From Bromus sterilis (Eukaryota; Streptophyta; Magnoliopsida; Poales; Poaceae), in contig OX465596.1 of NCBI GenBank assembly GCA_950022295.1, forward strand, positions 5,456,001 to 5,520,000: a stretch of 64,000 nucleotides of DNA, in the 5' to 3' direction. This document shows, piece after piece, positions 1-10,989 of this stretch. A program made the translations under genes and the position numbers. The notes below the pieces were generated by a model. It was not told the origin of the DNA, searched no databases, and saw only the letters and a list, made by a program, of their open reading frames with translations. Position 1 is the first letter of the stretch. The number at the start of each line of letters is the position of its first letter.

Positions 1-345
1 GTTGATGAACCCCGAGGTGTGTTTATGGGGTGGTCATTAACACTCGTAGTTTTGGTCGATTTTGGCCCGTTTCATGGGGCTATTGCTCACCATTTTGGTG
101 TTCCGGAGCAATTTCCATGGTTGATGAACCCCGAAGAGCGTTTATGGATCGGTCATCAACAATCACAGTTTTGGACGATTCATGCACGTTTAGTGGGCTA
201 ATGCTCATCATTTTTGAGTCTTGGAGCAATTTCCACGGTTGATGAACCCCGAGGTGCATTTACGGGTTGGTGATCAACACTCATAGTTTTTGACGATTCT
301 GACATGTTTCATGGGCTATTGTAGGCAATGCCCAACCCTAGCTAT
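1..345 (-). repeat. pSc119.2-type satellite monomers (left edge)
   Basis: Three consecutive copies begin with GTTGATGAACCCC at positions 1, 120 and about 238, giving a 118-119 bp period. Each monomer contains the blocks TTTTGG-CGATT, GGCCCGTTTCATGGG, CTATTGCTCACC and GGAGCAATTTCCA, which match what I know of the rye/wheat pSc119.2 family. Monomers are diverged from each other. The orientation is opposite to the arrays after 54 kb. The array is cut by the window edge, so its full length is unknown. Confidence 0.85.
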
Positions 346-850
346 GAATAGCCATCCTTGCAAGTGTAACCCTATTTTGAGAAAGATGAAATGAAATAAA
401 ACAGTAACATAAGTTGAAATCCTTCTGCATGGAGCCTTTTTCTTTACTAGTATGTGAGAAAAATGATAAACTTGGAATACCACAAATAATTTGGTAGCAA
501 TAGCTTATTAAGTTTCTGCATGGCCATCTATCAATAGAATTGTTCTTGCTTCAAATTGCAGTTTTGCGCCATCTCTTTCATGAGCAATTGTCATCAAGAT
601 CACTTATCGTGGAACAATTGACCAACCCTAGGTTTGGGCATGTGCGGGGTCAAATATATTCGATATCACGTTTAGGGATTAACCTTACAAAGGAAAGGGG
701 GGAGGGGGAGTACATTTTTTTGTCAAACAAATTTGTACATAAAAACAATCAACATAAATAACGTGTGTGCTTTTACATCTCACTTTTGTTTCTTGAATCC
801 AACAACGAATCATTCTTGTTACTTATTTATCTTTATTAGATGGTGTTGAA

Positions 851-1349
851 TCAATCCATCATTGCCTCATCTCCGGAAGAATTGAGATACATATTACGAC
901 TAAAGACCCAATCCATCTCGTAGAGCACGGGTGGGGTTTCTTCACATGTCTTGTCATTGCGATGCCCACCGCAGAAAGTACTACTACAATAGTCCGTTGG
1001 AAACCACTTGATGCCCCGATGCGTTTCCTCTCGATCGAGGTTAACCCACACCTTCTCGTTGCTCTTGAGATCAATAGTGAAAAATGCACCGCCTTGCTCG
1101 ACGAGTAAAGCCCCTCTACTCTCCGCGAAAAAGGCAAGGTTTATTCTGGTGCTCCCGAGATCCGCGAGCTCCGAGCGTAGCCACCCTTTCTCACACTCAT
1201 CACTTTGATGATGATCATTGTTGTTTCCATCTTGCTTTTTCCAAAGCTCTACCACACCGTGATCTCGTATGTTGATAAGCGAAATCCTTCCTTGTCCTAC
1301 GACACAAGGCAATGGAGGTCGCTCCCGTGACATGCCGACGTGGACTTTC
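851..1349 (-). pseudogene. Truncated duplicate of F-box gene (C-terminal third only)
   Basis: The minus-strand reading frame from about 1349 down to the stop at 851 encodes roughly 160 residues nearly identical to the C-terminal third of the intact F-box protein at 2280-3671. It lacks the F-box and the middle of the protein. The 5' side ends abruptly at about 1349, where coding sequence meets a satellite monomer; the two share only the bases TTC at the junction. The remaining frame is still open, with substitutions but no internal stop. Without a promoter or the F-box it is most likely a non-functional gene fragment; low-level read-through expression cannot be excluded. Confidence 0.8.
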
Positions 1350-1730
1350 TGGCTCGTTTCGTGGGCTATTGCTCACTATATTGGATTCCCAGAGCAATTT
1401 ACACAGTTGATGAACCCCGATGTGTGTTTATGGGGCGATCATTAACACTCGTAGTTTTGGTCGATTCTGGCCTGTTTCATGGGCTATTGATCACCATTTT
1501 GGTGTTCCGGAGCAATTTTCACGGTTGATGAACCCCGAGGAGCGTTTATGGATCGGTCATCAACACTCACATTTTGGACGATTCATGCCCGTTTAGTGGG
1601 CTAATGCTCATCGTATTGGAGTCCCGGAGCAATTTCTACGGTTGATGAACCCCGAGTGCATTAACGGGTTGGTCATCAACACTCACAGTTTTTGATTATT
1701 CTGGCTCGTTTCATGGGCTATTGTGGGCAA
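1350..1730 (-). repeat. pSc119.2-type satellite monomers between duplicated segments
   Basis: Monomer starts lie at about 1406, 1524 and 1641 (118 and 117 bp apart), and a partial monomer lies at 1350-1405 directly joined to the broken F-box sequence. The copies align one-to-one with those at 1-345, as expected if the array was part of the duplicated unit. Confidence 0.8.
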
Positions 1731-2279
1731 TCCCAACCCTAGCTATGAATAACCATCCTTGCAAGTGTAACCCTATTTTGAGAAAGATTAAAGGAAATAA
1801 AAAAATTACCATAAGTTTAATCCTTTTGCATGGAGCCTTTTTATGTACTATAGTATGTGGGAAAATGATAAACTTGGAATACCACAAATAATTTGGTAGC
1901 AATAGTTATTAAGTTTCTGGGTTGCCATCTATCAATAGAATTGTTCTTGCTGCAATTGTAGTTTTGCGCCATCTCTTTCATACTAGCACCAAAATTCCTT
2001 GCATGTAAATACCGATTTGTCATCAAAATCACTTGTTATGGAACAATTGACCAACCCTAGGTTTGGGCATGTGCGGGGTCAAATATATTCGATATCACGT
2101 TTAGGGATTAACTTTACAAAGGAAAGGGGGGAGGGGGAGTACATTTTTTGTCAAACAAATTTGTATATAATAAACAACCAACATAAATAACGTGTGTGCT
2201 TTTACATCGCACTTTTGTTTCTTGAATCCAACAAGGAATCATCCTTGTCACCTATTTGTCTTTATTAGATAGTGTTGAA

Positions 2280-3671
2280 TCAATCCATCCTTGCCTCATC
2301 TCTAGAAGAATTGAGAAACATATTACGACTAAAGACCCAATCCATCTCATAAAGCACGGGCGGGGTTTCTTCACATGTCCTGTCATTGCGATGCCCACCG
2401 CAGAAACTACTACTACAATAGTCCGCGGGAAACCACTTGATGCCCCGATGAGTTTCATCTCGGTCGAGGTTAACCCGCACCTTCTCCTTACTCTTGAGAT
2501 CAATAGTGAAAAATGCACCGGCTTGCTCGACGAGTAAAGCCCCTCTACTCTCCGCGAAAAAGGCAAGGTTTATTCTCGTTGTCCCGAGATCGGTGAGCTT
2601 AGACCGTAGCCAGCCTTTCTCACACTCATCGCTTTGATGATGATCTTTGTTGTTTATGTCTTGCTTGGTCCAAAGCTCTACCGCACCGTGGTCTCGTATG
2701 TTGACAAGCGAAATCCTTCCTTCTCCCGCGACGCACGGCAATGGAGGTCGCTGCCGCGACATTCTGACGTGGACTTTCCACGGGATCTTGGTCCAGGAGA
2801 GGCGCGTTCTGGCCGCGCTTATGTGGAGGATGTAGAAGGTGGTGTCGTTCTTGTAGAGCCAGTTCGCGAAGCCGCGGGTGACGACGCCGGCGCGCGGCCC
2901 GCACCTGGTGAGCTTGGGAGCTAGGCATCCGATGTCGTGCGAGCTCCAACTTCGTGTGGTGGAGCTGTACATGTAGACGCGCATAAACCCTTGTTCGTCG
3001 GTGTAGGTCAGGAGGACCTGAAACGCAGACTCCTCCTCTTCTTCTTGCCGATCCGGATTTCCGGCGGCGACGCCGGCGTGGTCCGCGCCGGTGAGAATCG
3101 CGCAGCCGGTTAGACCGCGGTCGGAGATTCTTGGCAGGTTGATCGGAGGCGGCGGGAGGAGATGCGTATCCCGCTTGCTGATCAGCGGGCGGCACACCGC
3201 GAGATGGAGCTTCTCGCGGCCGTCGGCGTCGGCGGGAAGCATGACACGCAGGAGGAGAAAGCCGCGCCGCGACGCCAGCGGCCTGGCGTGGTTGAAGAGC
3301 CCGTCGTCGGCGTCGGCGACGAAGGACCTGAAGTTGAGATGGGCGGCGCCGGCGTGGAGGCTTAGGAACTGCGGGTGGCTCCAAGGGATCCTTTTCATCA
3401 CGGGCTCGATCATCCTGTCGCGATCCGGGAACATGTTCTGGGAGAAGATCCCGGCCAGCATCGAGGGCCCGGCGGCGGCGGTGTCCGGCCAGAGGCCGAT
3501 GCGCCGGAGGAAGGCCCGGTCGGTGACGAGGCGGCGCCATCGCCTGCACGTGGCGGCGCAGCGGAGGAGGTCCTGGACGCCCGGCAGCCGCGAGAAGACC
3601 TCGCGGAGGACGTCGTCGGCGATCTGGCCGCCGCCGCCTGCTCTGGCCATCGTCTCGGTAGTTCGATCCAT
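2280..3671 (-). CDS. F-box protein (grass family)
   Basis: This is a single-exon frame of 463 codons from the ATG at 3671; an upstream in-frame ATG at 3791 and a downstream one at 3650 are also possible. I prefer 3671 or 3650 because the related pseudogene at 5778-6410 starts its similarity with the short Met-Ala-type leader just before the F-box. The F-box lies in the first 50 residues (IADDVLREVFSRLPG, then RCAATCRRWRRL) and would bind SKP1 in an SCF ubiquitin ligase. The remaining 400 residues should select the substrate; I recognise no named domain in them, and their length and pattern fit the large grass F-box family with an all-beta C-terminus. No stops or shifts are seen. Its 3' end was copied at 851-1349. 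Function beyond the F-box role is unknown. Confidence 0.75.
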   Translation of the reverse strand: MDRTTETMARAGGGGQIADDVLREVFSRLPGVQDLLRCAATCRRWRRLVTDRAFLRRIGLWPDTAAAGPSMLAGIFSQNMFPDRDRMIEPVMKRIPWSHPQFLSLHAGAAHLNFRSFVADADDGLFNHARPLASRRGFLLLRVMLPADADGREKLHLAVCRPLISKRDTHLLPPPPINLPRISDRGLTGCAILTGADHAGVAAGNPDRQEEEEESAFQVLLTYTDEQGFMRVYMYSSTTRSWSSHDIGCLAPKLTRCGPRAGVVTRGFANWLYKNDTTFYILHISAARTRLSWTKIPWKVHVRMSRQRPPLPCVAGEGRISLVNIRDHGAVELWTKQDINNKDHHQSDECEKGWLRSKLTDLGTTRINLAFFAESRGALLVEQAGAFFTIDLKSKEKVRVNLDRDETHRGIKWFPADYCSSSFCGGHRNDRTCEETPPVLYEMDWVFSRNMFLNSSRDEARMD

Positions 3672-3966
3672 GGACGATTTGGTATGTCCCGCAAGAAATT
3701 TACAGACACGCAGAGCTATACTATGTACGTACGGGTATAGGGCCAAATCAATGGAATTCTTCTCGGTTTCAAAATCCGATCGTATCTCCACTATCCATCC
3801 AGGGCTTCCGCGTGCGAGTCCAAGAATTTAACCAAATCACCACGTATATAAGGGACAAATATGCTGAACGCGTTAATTAAATTAAACATATATAACCATG
3901 GGTTAAACATACTATTTTAACTAATATACTTAAATTAATAAGTACTCCAATTCAACATTAAAAAAA

Positions 3967-4557
3967 CTAATTGCAGTCGGTGCCTTCTGCTCCATTGGTC
4001 GCCATCATCGCATCTTCGTCGATCTGCGGCTTCTTCGCCAGCGTTGCTTCATTGCGGGAGCCGAGCATGTCCTCGAACGAATAATCTTGAGCCAAATGGA
4101 GCTCCTCAAACTCAAGATCGGACGTGAATGCAAAGACGGCATCCTCTTCGGCGAGCCTAACTTTGATCCGGGTCTCGACAACAACATGCTCTTGCATGGC
4201 TTCCAAGTCGACCACATCGATGTCCCATTCCGGGGACAACGATATGGCGTGGACGGTTGGCTCGGGGATGGTGAAATACTCCCTGCAGGTGAGGAAAAGG
4301 GCGACAACGAGGTGGAAAGGGCGATCGGTGGGGAAAGCGGAGGGAGGGGCGATAGTGTGAAAAAAGGGCGATGATGAGCCAGAAGGGGGTGATGAGGCAG
4401 AAAATGATGGTGAGGTAGAAGGGGACGGCGAGACAGAAGGGCGTGACTAGGGCGAGGCAAAAGGGGACGGGGAGGTCATGGTCGCCGCCCTCAAGGTACC
4501 GGCCGCTAGCTGTCCATAAGGGAGCTTGGCAGGTACCGTCTTAAGGTGGCGATCCAT
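3967..4557 (-). pseudogene. Hypothetical reading-frame pieces, possible decayed gene
   Basis: On the minus strand an ATG at 4557 opens a 36-codon frame ending near 4448. A second frame (ATG 4239, stop 3967, 90 codons) reads as an acidic, coding-like peptide containing VVETRIKVRLAEED and FEELHLAQDYSFEDML. The stretch between them is low-complexity His/Pro/Ser sequence in another frame. I do not recognise the product. The pieces could be a frameshifted gene or chance open frames; amino-acid composition is the only support. Confidence 0.25.
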
Positions 4558-4559
4558 GG

Positions 4560-5777
4560 CCTGTGTGAATCTACATAGTATTGAAACAGAGAGGATCTAC
4601 AGGGGAATATAGAGAGAGTGAGAGCGTTCATGCAAAAGTATATAAGAAGAAAAGATTAGAAGATGAACGCGTGGGGTCTGTTTTTAATACTGCTAGCAAC
4701 GTTTCAGCTTCTCAAATGTTCAAGTTTAGTATGGTGGGGTGATAATCTAGTTGGGAACCTTCAAATGGAACGGATAATGTAGACAGTAACAAATTCTCAA
4801 AATTCAAATCAAATACATATAGTAAAGTTCCACCACATGTGTTCATCAAAATTGCTTCCCGTCTGAGTGGTAAAGATGCCCGCACCTCATTTGGGAGGTC
4901 TCGAGCTCTAGCCCTACCCTTGCGCACTATGTGACATCAACTTTACGTTGTGATTTGCGCTAGGAGATCGGATGGTAACTGATGTTGGTCGGATATATAG
5001 AATTTTTGTTCTATTATGTGCACCATGTTAAATTTATTATCTAGACCCTGGTTGTTTTATTTTATGTAGCATTGCAATCTTCTTAGCTAGACCATGGATA
5101 GTTTATAGAATTTTGTTTTCATAAGTCATGGCAAATGGAAAATCATTGCAATTTTTGCTACATGCTTGTGTTCTTTTTTTTAATAGACCATGAAATTTTG
5201 CTAGTTGTAGTCGCATGACATTTTTCTTTGTAGGTATTTTTGTGGGTTGAAATTTTTATATATTATCTGTTAGCTATTTTTTGTATACATATGAATTTCT
5301 AGATTTTACGACATTTTTATTCTAAAGATTTTCCCCACTATTTTAGTAGTTTTTTTGTATTTTTCGTAGTTAGTACCTAGATGGCCCCGTTCCATGTAGG
5401 AAAGGGGTCACACGGCTCCCCTCAGAGCAATCGATTCAGCTGGAATTGTTTATTCATAGGTTACCCCTGTAAACGTTTCAGGTTATTCACGTCCCAAATA
5501 TATTCCGATGGGTACATGCGACGGCCCCTTCCATCGATCAGCTGAAGGGCTAGCAAATAGGGGAGATTTGTCTCATTTCATCATCCCAAAAATAGAAAAA
5601 CAATTACGAAATTGCTTTGCGTACGACAGTTTCACGTACTATTCCTGTACGATGCAAGTATCCACCAGGCTCTCCTGGTTTGGCCTGCTAAATCAAGGGC
5701 CCATGTCCATTGTTGTACAAAAATCATACGTGAAGTATCGTGTGTATAGCAGGGCTCAAACAATTAACTGGTAGAGC
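4560..5777. other. Intergenic, AT-rich, no gene seen
   Basis: The stretch is AT-rich, with T-runs between 5160 and 5360. Short open frames such as the one at 5508-5774 show no recognisable domain and no coding-like composition. No terminal repeats were found. Nothing else is supported. Confidence 0.5.
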
Positions 5778-6410
5778 TCATGGTGAGGAGGTAGTAAGAG
5801 TGAGAGAGTGGAGGGGCTCTTGTGATGAGTCCTGGTTTCCGTAGTCCGCGCCGGTGAGAATCGCGTAGCCGTTCGGACCAACAGAAATTCCGGCCAGGTC
5901 GATTGGAGGCGGTGGCAGGAGATGCACGTCCCGACTGTCGATGAGAGGGCGGCACACCGCCAGATGGAGCTTGGGATGGTGGTCGTGCTTACCGATAGGT
6001 AGCATGACGCGTAGGAGGAGGAATCCGCGGGGCGACGCCAACCGCCTGGCGTCGTTGAAGAGCCCGTCGTCGGCGACGAACGACGTCAAGTCGACGAGCG
6101 GCGCCGGCGAAGAAGAAGAACCGGGCTGAAGGCTTAGAAACCGCGGAGACCACCGGGGTTTTCTCTTCAGGGGCTTCACGTTCTCCTGATCAACCCATAC
6201 GTTCTGGGTGAAGATCCCAACCAGCGCGCCGGACGGGCGGCGGGCGTTCTCCGCCGGGTCGGCCACCAGGCGGCGCCATCGCCTGCACGTGACGGCGCAG
6301 CGGAGGAGGTCCTGGACGTCCTGCAGGCGCGCGAACACCTCGCGCAGGACGTCGTCGGCGATCTAACCGCCGCCGGAGGCGGCTACGCGTGCTTTGGTCT
6401 TCTTGGCCAT
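5778..6410 (-). pseudogene. F-box pseudogene related to the 2280-3671 gene
   Basis: From the ATG at 6410 the frame reads a short basic/Gly leader and then meets an amber stop at 6363-6365, exactly where the intact relative has Gln before IADDVLREVF. A single CAG-to-TAG change explains it. After the stop the F-box (IADDVLREVFARL, CRRWRRL) and about 150 further residues align with the intact protein, including the LLRVMLP and LAVCRPLI segments. Similarity ends near 5835, after the ILTGAD motif, so roughly the C-terminal half is missing. An internal ATG at 6338 would start inside the F-box. Both the nonsense codon and the truncation argue that it is dead. Confidence 0.8.
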
Positions 6411-8273
6411 CGTCCTCTTGTCTGCTAGGGTTTCACCAGTCGCATGGATGGATCCCTCGATCTGCTGATTGGGGGCGTTGTTAACTTGGTATGTGACACA
6501 ACAATTCACGATCGGTTATCGGTTCAATCACGATCTCTTATCTCTACCATTTTCTCCTTTTTTATGGGGGTTTAATTATCTCTAAAGTTCTTGAGCATGG
6601 TATATATTTGATGTCACAAGATTTTAGATTTTTCTATTTTCTTATTAGATGATGATAGGCGCCCGGTCGAGTTTGGAACGGTCGCCGCGCAGCCCTCTGA
6701 TTCCAGGCTTCCAGCGATTTAACGGTTCAGATCGTTGCGTACCCTTTCGTTCGTATATGGTTGCAATATTAGCCAAGTGGTTGCAACATTTGCGGTACGA
6801 TTATAACTTTTTTGATACATTGATGCAACAAAAATTTATTGTGTGCATTTTTTGTAAGTTTTTTTTACGGTTGTAGCAAAAAACTGGCAAAATTGTTGCG
6901 TATCATATTTACCTTCAATTCATATCAGCAAATTTGATCAACAGTGATAGCTTTCTTAATAACGTTTGCAACAAAATTCAGGACCAATTATCATCGATCA
7001 CACTTTATCTTTTTTGTTGTAGCAAAATAATTAGTACCTTTTTTATATTATGCCATCAAATGGATATGCTTAGCACTAAAATGCATTTAGATACATCCAT
7101 TTAGTGAAAAATAACATAAATCAATGTAATAGCATTTTAGTATGATAGTTGTATATGATGGTAGCATTCTAATATCATGACTATTCACGCATCGAAATGT
7201 AACAAAAATTGCATGGGCGTCGAACGGGGGACAGCAGCTTTCGTTGAAATGCAGGGAAAATGGGCCGACCCATTTTGCAATTGATCGGTTTTATATTATT
7301 CTCTTGTCAGCCTTTGAAATGCTTTTCCACCCAAAAAAAACGTACGTTATTTTGTTGGACTTTGATATATTTGATAAACAATTATAAGTTTACAATTTGT
7401 TGAATATAGGTTTATACAAAAGTTCACCGTATATTAAAATATGTTCATTATATAATTTAAATTTTTTTATCATATATTAAAACTTGTTCAGGATGTGTTT
7501 ATGTACATATATAAAGTTTATGGTATATTAAAAAATGTTCAGTATGTATTATACATTTGTTCTTTATATATTTAAAATGTTTAATGTATATAACAAAAAA
7601 TGTTTGTATATAAAAATATGTTCAATGTATATTCAATAAATGTGCAGTGTATACTTAAAAAATTTAGTGTGTGTTAAAAACAATATGAAAGGGAGTAAAA
7701 ACCCCCAAAAAACGAAACTGTAAACCAAGAAAACTACCACTGTAACATACAAAAACAAATGTAAACCAGCTTCTTTCTGGTCACGAACGAATAAAAATAA
7801 AGAAAAGCAACACAGTGGGCTCACAAAAATGCTAAACCTACAGGATGCTTTTTACAGATTGTGTGTACATGCTGACCTGTTCTATGTTAATTGGTTTACT
7901 TAACTGCCCCTTCCTAATTATTCGGGCCCCCCTGAAATCGATTGGTGGCCCGGCTGGCCGTCCGTAAGATTCCTGTAACTAACCCGTACATGTAGCAAAG
8001 CTCGTGCGCTCAAGCCTAACAGGCCGGCTCAGTTAGGCTTGAGATTTGTGCGCGTCACCAACTAGACTGGGGAACGAACGAACCTCCATAGCGCCGCCGC
8101 AAACCGGTGGCCCCCCCTCCCTCCCCAGTTCTATCTCCGATTCAGATGACAACAGCGAATCGTCGTAGCCCTTGCCGGATTCGGATTCGATTTCGCTGCT
8201 GAATTCTCAGGTCTTTTAATCGCAACCCCAGCCCCAGCCAACACCATAACACCCGCCACTAATTTGTTCCCCA
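6411..8273. other. Intergenic; includes AT-rich repeat and upstream region of next gene
   Basis: No gene is supported. 6640-7260 is moderately repetitive-looking sequence rich in TTGCAACA and GTTGCAAC words, possibly part of an unidentified transposon. 7370-7690 is a degenerate AT-rich array listed separately. 8080-8273 is C-rich and precedes the F-box/LRR gene, so it probably holds its promoter and 5' UTR; no clear TATA box was identified. Confidence 0.4.
7370..7690. repeat. Degenerate AT-rich tandem array
   Basis: Imperfect copies of a unit containing the words TATATTAAAA, TGTTCA and GTGTAT recur roughly every 35-45 bp (near 7430, 7475, 7525, 7590, 7615 and 7650). Copies differ strongly, so the period is approximate. 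It looks like an old minisatellite or decayed transposon interior. Confidence 0.45.
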
Positions 8274-9809
8274 ATGCCTAGGATGAATGGTGCCAAGTTC
8301 CCGCGCCGCCGGCCGCGAGCGGACCGCCTCGGCGACCTCCCCGACGACCTGCTCCTTGACATCCTGCGCCGCGTCGACACCCGCACCGCGCTCGGCGCCG
8401 CCGCGCTCTCCAGGCGCTGGGCCAGCCTGCCCCGCGAGGTCCCCGCCCTGGACCTCAAGGTCTCCGACGTCCTGCCGCCGCGCTACCACCGCTGCTTCCG
8501 CCTCCGCGAGGACGCCAGGGATTCCAAGATCGATTCCACCTTGCCTGAGAGGAAGCATCTAGAGGCCATCGTCGCCCGGTACGAGCGCCGCGCCATGCGG
8601 TCCATGGTCTGCTCCGTCAGGGGCCTCCTGGCCAGCCAAGCTCGCCGGCGCGCGGACAGGCTGTCTCTCGAGGTCTTCTCCTACAGCACCTCGGCCTGCA
8701 TCAACCGCCTGGTCGTGGACGCCGTCGATTCCTGGGGCGTCCGGGATCTGGAGGTTGTTGCCACGCACACGGGGCCGCTCACGCGCCGGGAGCCGCGGGC
8801 CTACCGCTTCCCTCTCGGCCTCGTCAGCAGGAAGCCCGGCGAGTCCCGACTGCAAAGCCTCGAGCTTTCCAACTGCTTGCCCCCGCCGCTCCGGGGATTC
8901 CACGCGCTCACCACGCTCGTCTTGCGAGACTTGCCGGCTTCCACGCCGCCGGCCGCCTACCAGGGAGTGGTCGCCGACTGCCCGCAGCTGCAAGTGCTGC
9001 ACCTTCTGTCATGCCAGTTCAAGATAAGATTGGGCAGGGTGGTCCTGGACGCTCCCAAATCGGAAATCAGGGAGCTTGTAGTCACCGGCGAGCTCATGAT
9101 GGTCGAGATCCGGTGTCTCCCCAAGCTCGAGAGTCTCGCCACCCAGGAATCAGACGTGCTGCTGTGCTCCGCCGCCGCCGCCCCGTGCCTTGCGCGCGTC
9201 AGCCTCGCCTTCTCGGTCGACCATCTCGAAATAAACCGCTCCCATCGCGACTTCATGATTGAGGTGCTCGTGGAGTTCTTCCAGGGCGCCATCACCATGA
9301 AGGATCTCGTCTTGCGGTTCACCGGGCCAAACATGTGGGTCATGCCCAAGAATCCCTTCTCTGCAATGTCCAACCTGAGAAGGCTGCTCGTCGCCGACGT
9401 GCCTTCCTCATGGGACGTCTCATGGCCACGCCGGCTCATCGAGGCAGCACCGTTACTCGAGAGCCTTTACGTGCATGTCTCCCACAGCGAAGACGAGCCG
9501 GAGACGCAGGAGGTGCCGTCGGGGTCGGGGGAGACCTCGGCTTTGTTGCGCCATCGCCATTTGAAGGAGCTTGTCGTCGTTGGATTCCAGAGAACGGAGA
9601 GACAGATGCACCTTGTGAGGTTCGCCGTGGAGGTATCCACGGCGCTGCGGCGTGTCGCTCTGCTCAAGCAGGGGCGCGTCGAGGACAAAGGGCCCTTCTG
9701 CGACTGGGAGGTGGTGAGCCAGCAGAGCGCTTGGTGTGACGAGGAGAGGCTCACAGTTCTGGATGGCATTGGCTGTTCCACTGGACAGATCCAAGTGGTG
9801 CTCAGTTGA
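8274..9809 (+). CDS. F-box/LRR-like protein
   Basis: This is an intact single-exon frame of 511 codons with strong GC bias at third positions, typical of grass genes. Residues ~17-57 form an F-box (DRLGDLPDDLLLDILRRVD, then ALSRRWASL), the SKP1-binding part of an SCF ubiquitin ligase. Residues ~190-430 carry leucine-rich segments (LQSLELSNCLPPPL, LTTLVLRDLP, LQVLHLLSCQFK, LESLYVHVS), and the C-terminal 90 residues resemble the FBD-type end of plant F-box/LRR proteins. The start at 8274 is the first ATG; a second lies three codons later. The stop is only 24 bp before a Mutator-like insertion at 9834, so the 3' UTR is interrupted by or taken from that element. The substrate is unknown. Confidence 0.85.
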   Translation: MPRMNGAKFPRRRPRADRLGDLPDDLLLDILRRVDTRTALGAAALSRRWASLPREVPALDLKVSDVLPPRYHRCFRLREDARDSKIDSTLPERKHLEAIVARYERRAMRSMVCSVRGLLASQARRRADRLSLEVFSYSTSACINRLVVDAVDSWGVRDLEVVATHTGPLTRREPRAYRFPLGLVSRKPGESRLQSLELSNCLPPPLRGFHALTTLVLRDLPASTPPAAYQGVVADCPQLQVLHLLSCQFKIRLGRVVLDAPKSEIRELVVTGELMMVEIRCLPKLESLATQESDVLLCSAAAAPCLARVSLAFSVDHLEINRSHRDFMIEVLVEFFQGAITMKDLVLRFTGPNMWVMPKNPFSAMSNLRRLLVADVPSSWDVSWPRRLIEAAPLLESLYVHVSHSEDEPETQEVPSGSGETSALLRHRHLKELVVVGFQRTERQMHLVRFAVEVSTALRRVALLKQGRVEDKGPFCDWEVVSQQSAWCDEERLTVLDGIGCSTGQIQVVLS

Positions 9810-9833
9810 ATTGAGCTTATGTTGTCCGAGAGT

Positions 9834-10989
9834 GAGTAAATGACGCAAAACTACCGCATTTGAGGCAGAGTTGACACATAACTACCTACTTTGCTTCTTT
9901 TGTCTGAAAACTACCAACATTGGGGCAGCTATGTGACACATACCACCGTCCGTCCGGTTTAGCCGTTTTAATTGGTTTTAATTGGTTTTGACGGACATGC
10001 AACTGACGGCCGTTAGGTCTCCTTGGGTAGGCGATATAACCGTCGTTCCAAACAGAAAAGGTCTCCTCCTCGCTCGCTCACCCGAGGCACTCGACGCCAC
10101 CCTCGCAGCCGCCAGGACCCCGTTGCCGCCGCCGGGGTTCTACCTTGCCGCTCGACATGGTTCGTGGGGACTCGATGCCAAGACCCTTTTTGGTTAAAAT
10201 ATCTTTTGTAAAGGCGTCGACTCGATGTCGAGAACCTTTTTGGTTAAAAGGAAATTTGAACATCTCCCTTGTTTTTACAAGTATAAAATTGGACACCACA
10301 ATACTGCAAGTAATACATAACAACTAGGGCGTGCAACAAGGCAACATGAGAGCAACTGCTCACTGAACATCAGAACAACTAGGGCGTGCAGAAGAACTTC
10401 CAGCTAGAGGAGGCAGATTTGCATCTCTACCAACACCTGCATTTGCACCAGCTGTAAAATATGACCTGAAACCAGTAGCAACATTAGTATGTCTTGGAGC
10501 GGCAAATGGAGTCCTTGGAGCAGCAAATGCAGTAGGTGCAGCAGCAAAACTGGAGGAAGATGGAGGAGGCTGCTCTGAATCGACGCTGCACTGCTCCTCG
10601 CCGCCGCCCACATAGAACAATCTCTGTCGGACTCGCCCATCGTCACCTCCGCCGCTAGGGTTGCTGTCGCCGGGCGGGACGCGGAGACGATCACCGTCGA
10701 CGCCGCCAGGAGTCGCCATGGTCCGAGAACGCATGGGAGAGAGAGTGGAGTTGACACTATCCGAGCGGAGACCTAACGACGACCGTCAGCTGCGTGTCCG
10801 TCGCCCCTTGCCAAGTCGACCTGAGAGTGGGGCCGACCGGTCAGAAAACCAATTAAAACGGCTAAACGAGGGAACGGTGGTATGTGTCACATAGCTACCT
10901 CAATTTTGGTAGTTTTCAGACAAAAGAGGCAGGGTAGGTAGTTATGTGTAGACTCTGCCTCAAATGTGGTAGTTTTGCGTCATTTAGTC
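9834..10989. mobile_element. Mutator-like element, 1156 bp, with 9-bp target duplication
   Basis: The element is bounded by GAGTAAATGACGC at 9834 and its near-perfect inverse at 10977-10989, and is flanked by identical 9-bp copies of TCCGAGAGT (9825-9833 and 10990-10998). Inverted similarity continues inward for about 190-230 bp on each side, with indels; it includes the words AAAACTACC and GTGACACATACCACCG. Long inverted ends plus a 9-bp duplication are the Mutator hallmark. There is no transposase frame, so it is non-autonomous. Its interior has direct repeats (TTTTTGGTTAAAA twice near 10190 and 10240, and ACAACTAGGGCGTGCA twice near 10320 and 10376) and one open frame, listed separately. 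Confidence 0.88.
10360..10734 (-). CDS. Hypothetical 124-aa frame inside the Mutator-like element
   Basis: The ATG at 10734 opens a frame rich in Gly, Pro, Ser and Ala with a repeated AFAAPRxP-like segment (about residues 66-82). An in-frame ATG also lies five codons later. I do not recognise the product. It may be a captured host gene fragment (Pack-MULE style), the N-terminal part of a lost transposon protein, or a chance GC-rich frame. No intron signals or domains are evident. Confidence 0.3.
   Translation of the reverse strand: MRSRTMATPGGVDGDRLRVPPGDSNPSGGGDDGRVRQRLFYVGGGEEQCSVDSEQPPPSSSSFAAAPTAFAAPRTPFAAPRHTNVATGFRSYFTAGANAGVGRDANLPPLAGSSSARPSCSDVQ

Larger units (their letters stand above)
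1..2773. repeat. Direct tandem duplication of satellite plus F-box 3' end
   Basis: Bases 1 to about 1349 recur as about 1406 to 2778 with an offset of 1.40-1.43 kb. The shared order is satellite monomers, an AT-rich spacer starting near 325 (and 1727), a G-rich stretch near 695 (and 2125), then the 3' end of a minus-strand F-box gene. The left copy stops inside the gene at about 1349 and joins directly to another satellite monomer. The right copy continues into the intact gene. Spacer divergence is several percent with small indels, so the event is not very recent. Confidence 0.8.

Noticed and set aside
3091..3831. Long plus-strand open frames over 2634-3831
   Set aside because: They lie antisense to the F-box gene and have Arg/Ala/Pro-rich composition expected from reading a GC-rich gene in the wrong frame.
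8287..9027. Alternative frames inside the F-box/LRR gene
   Set aside because: Arg/Pro/Ser-rich shadow frames of the 511-codon gene.
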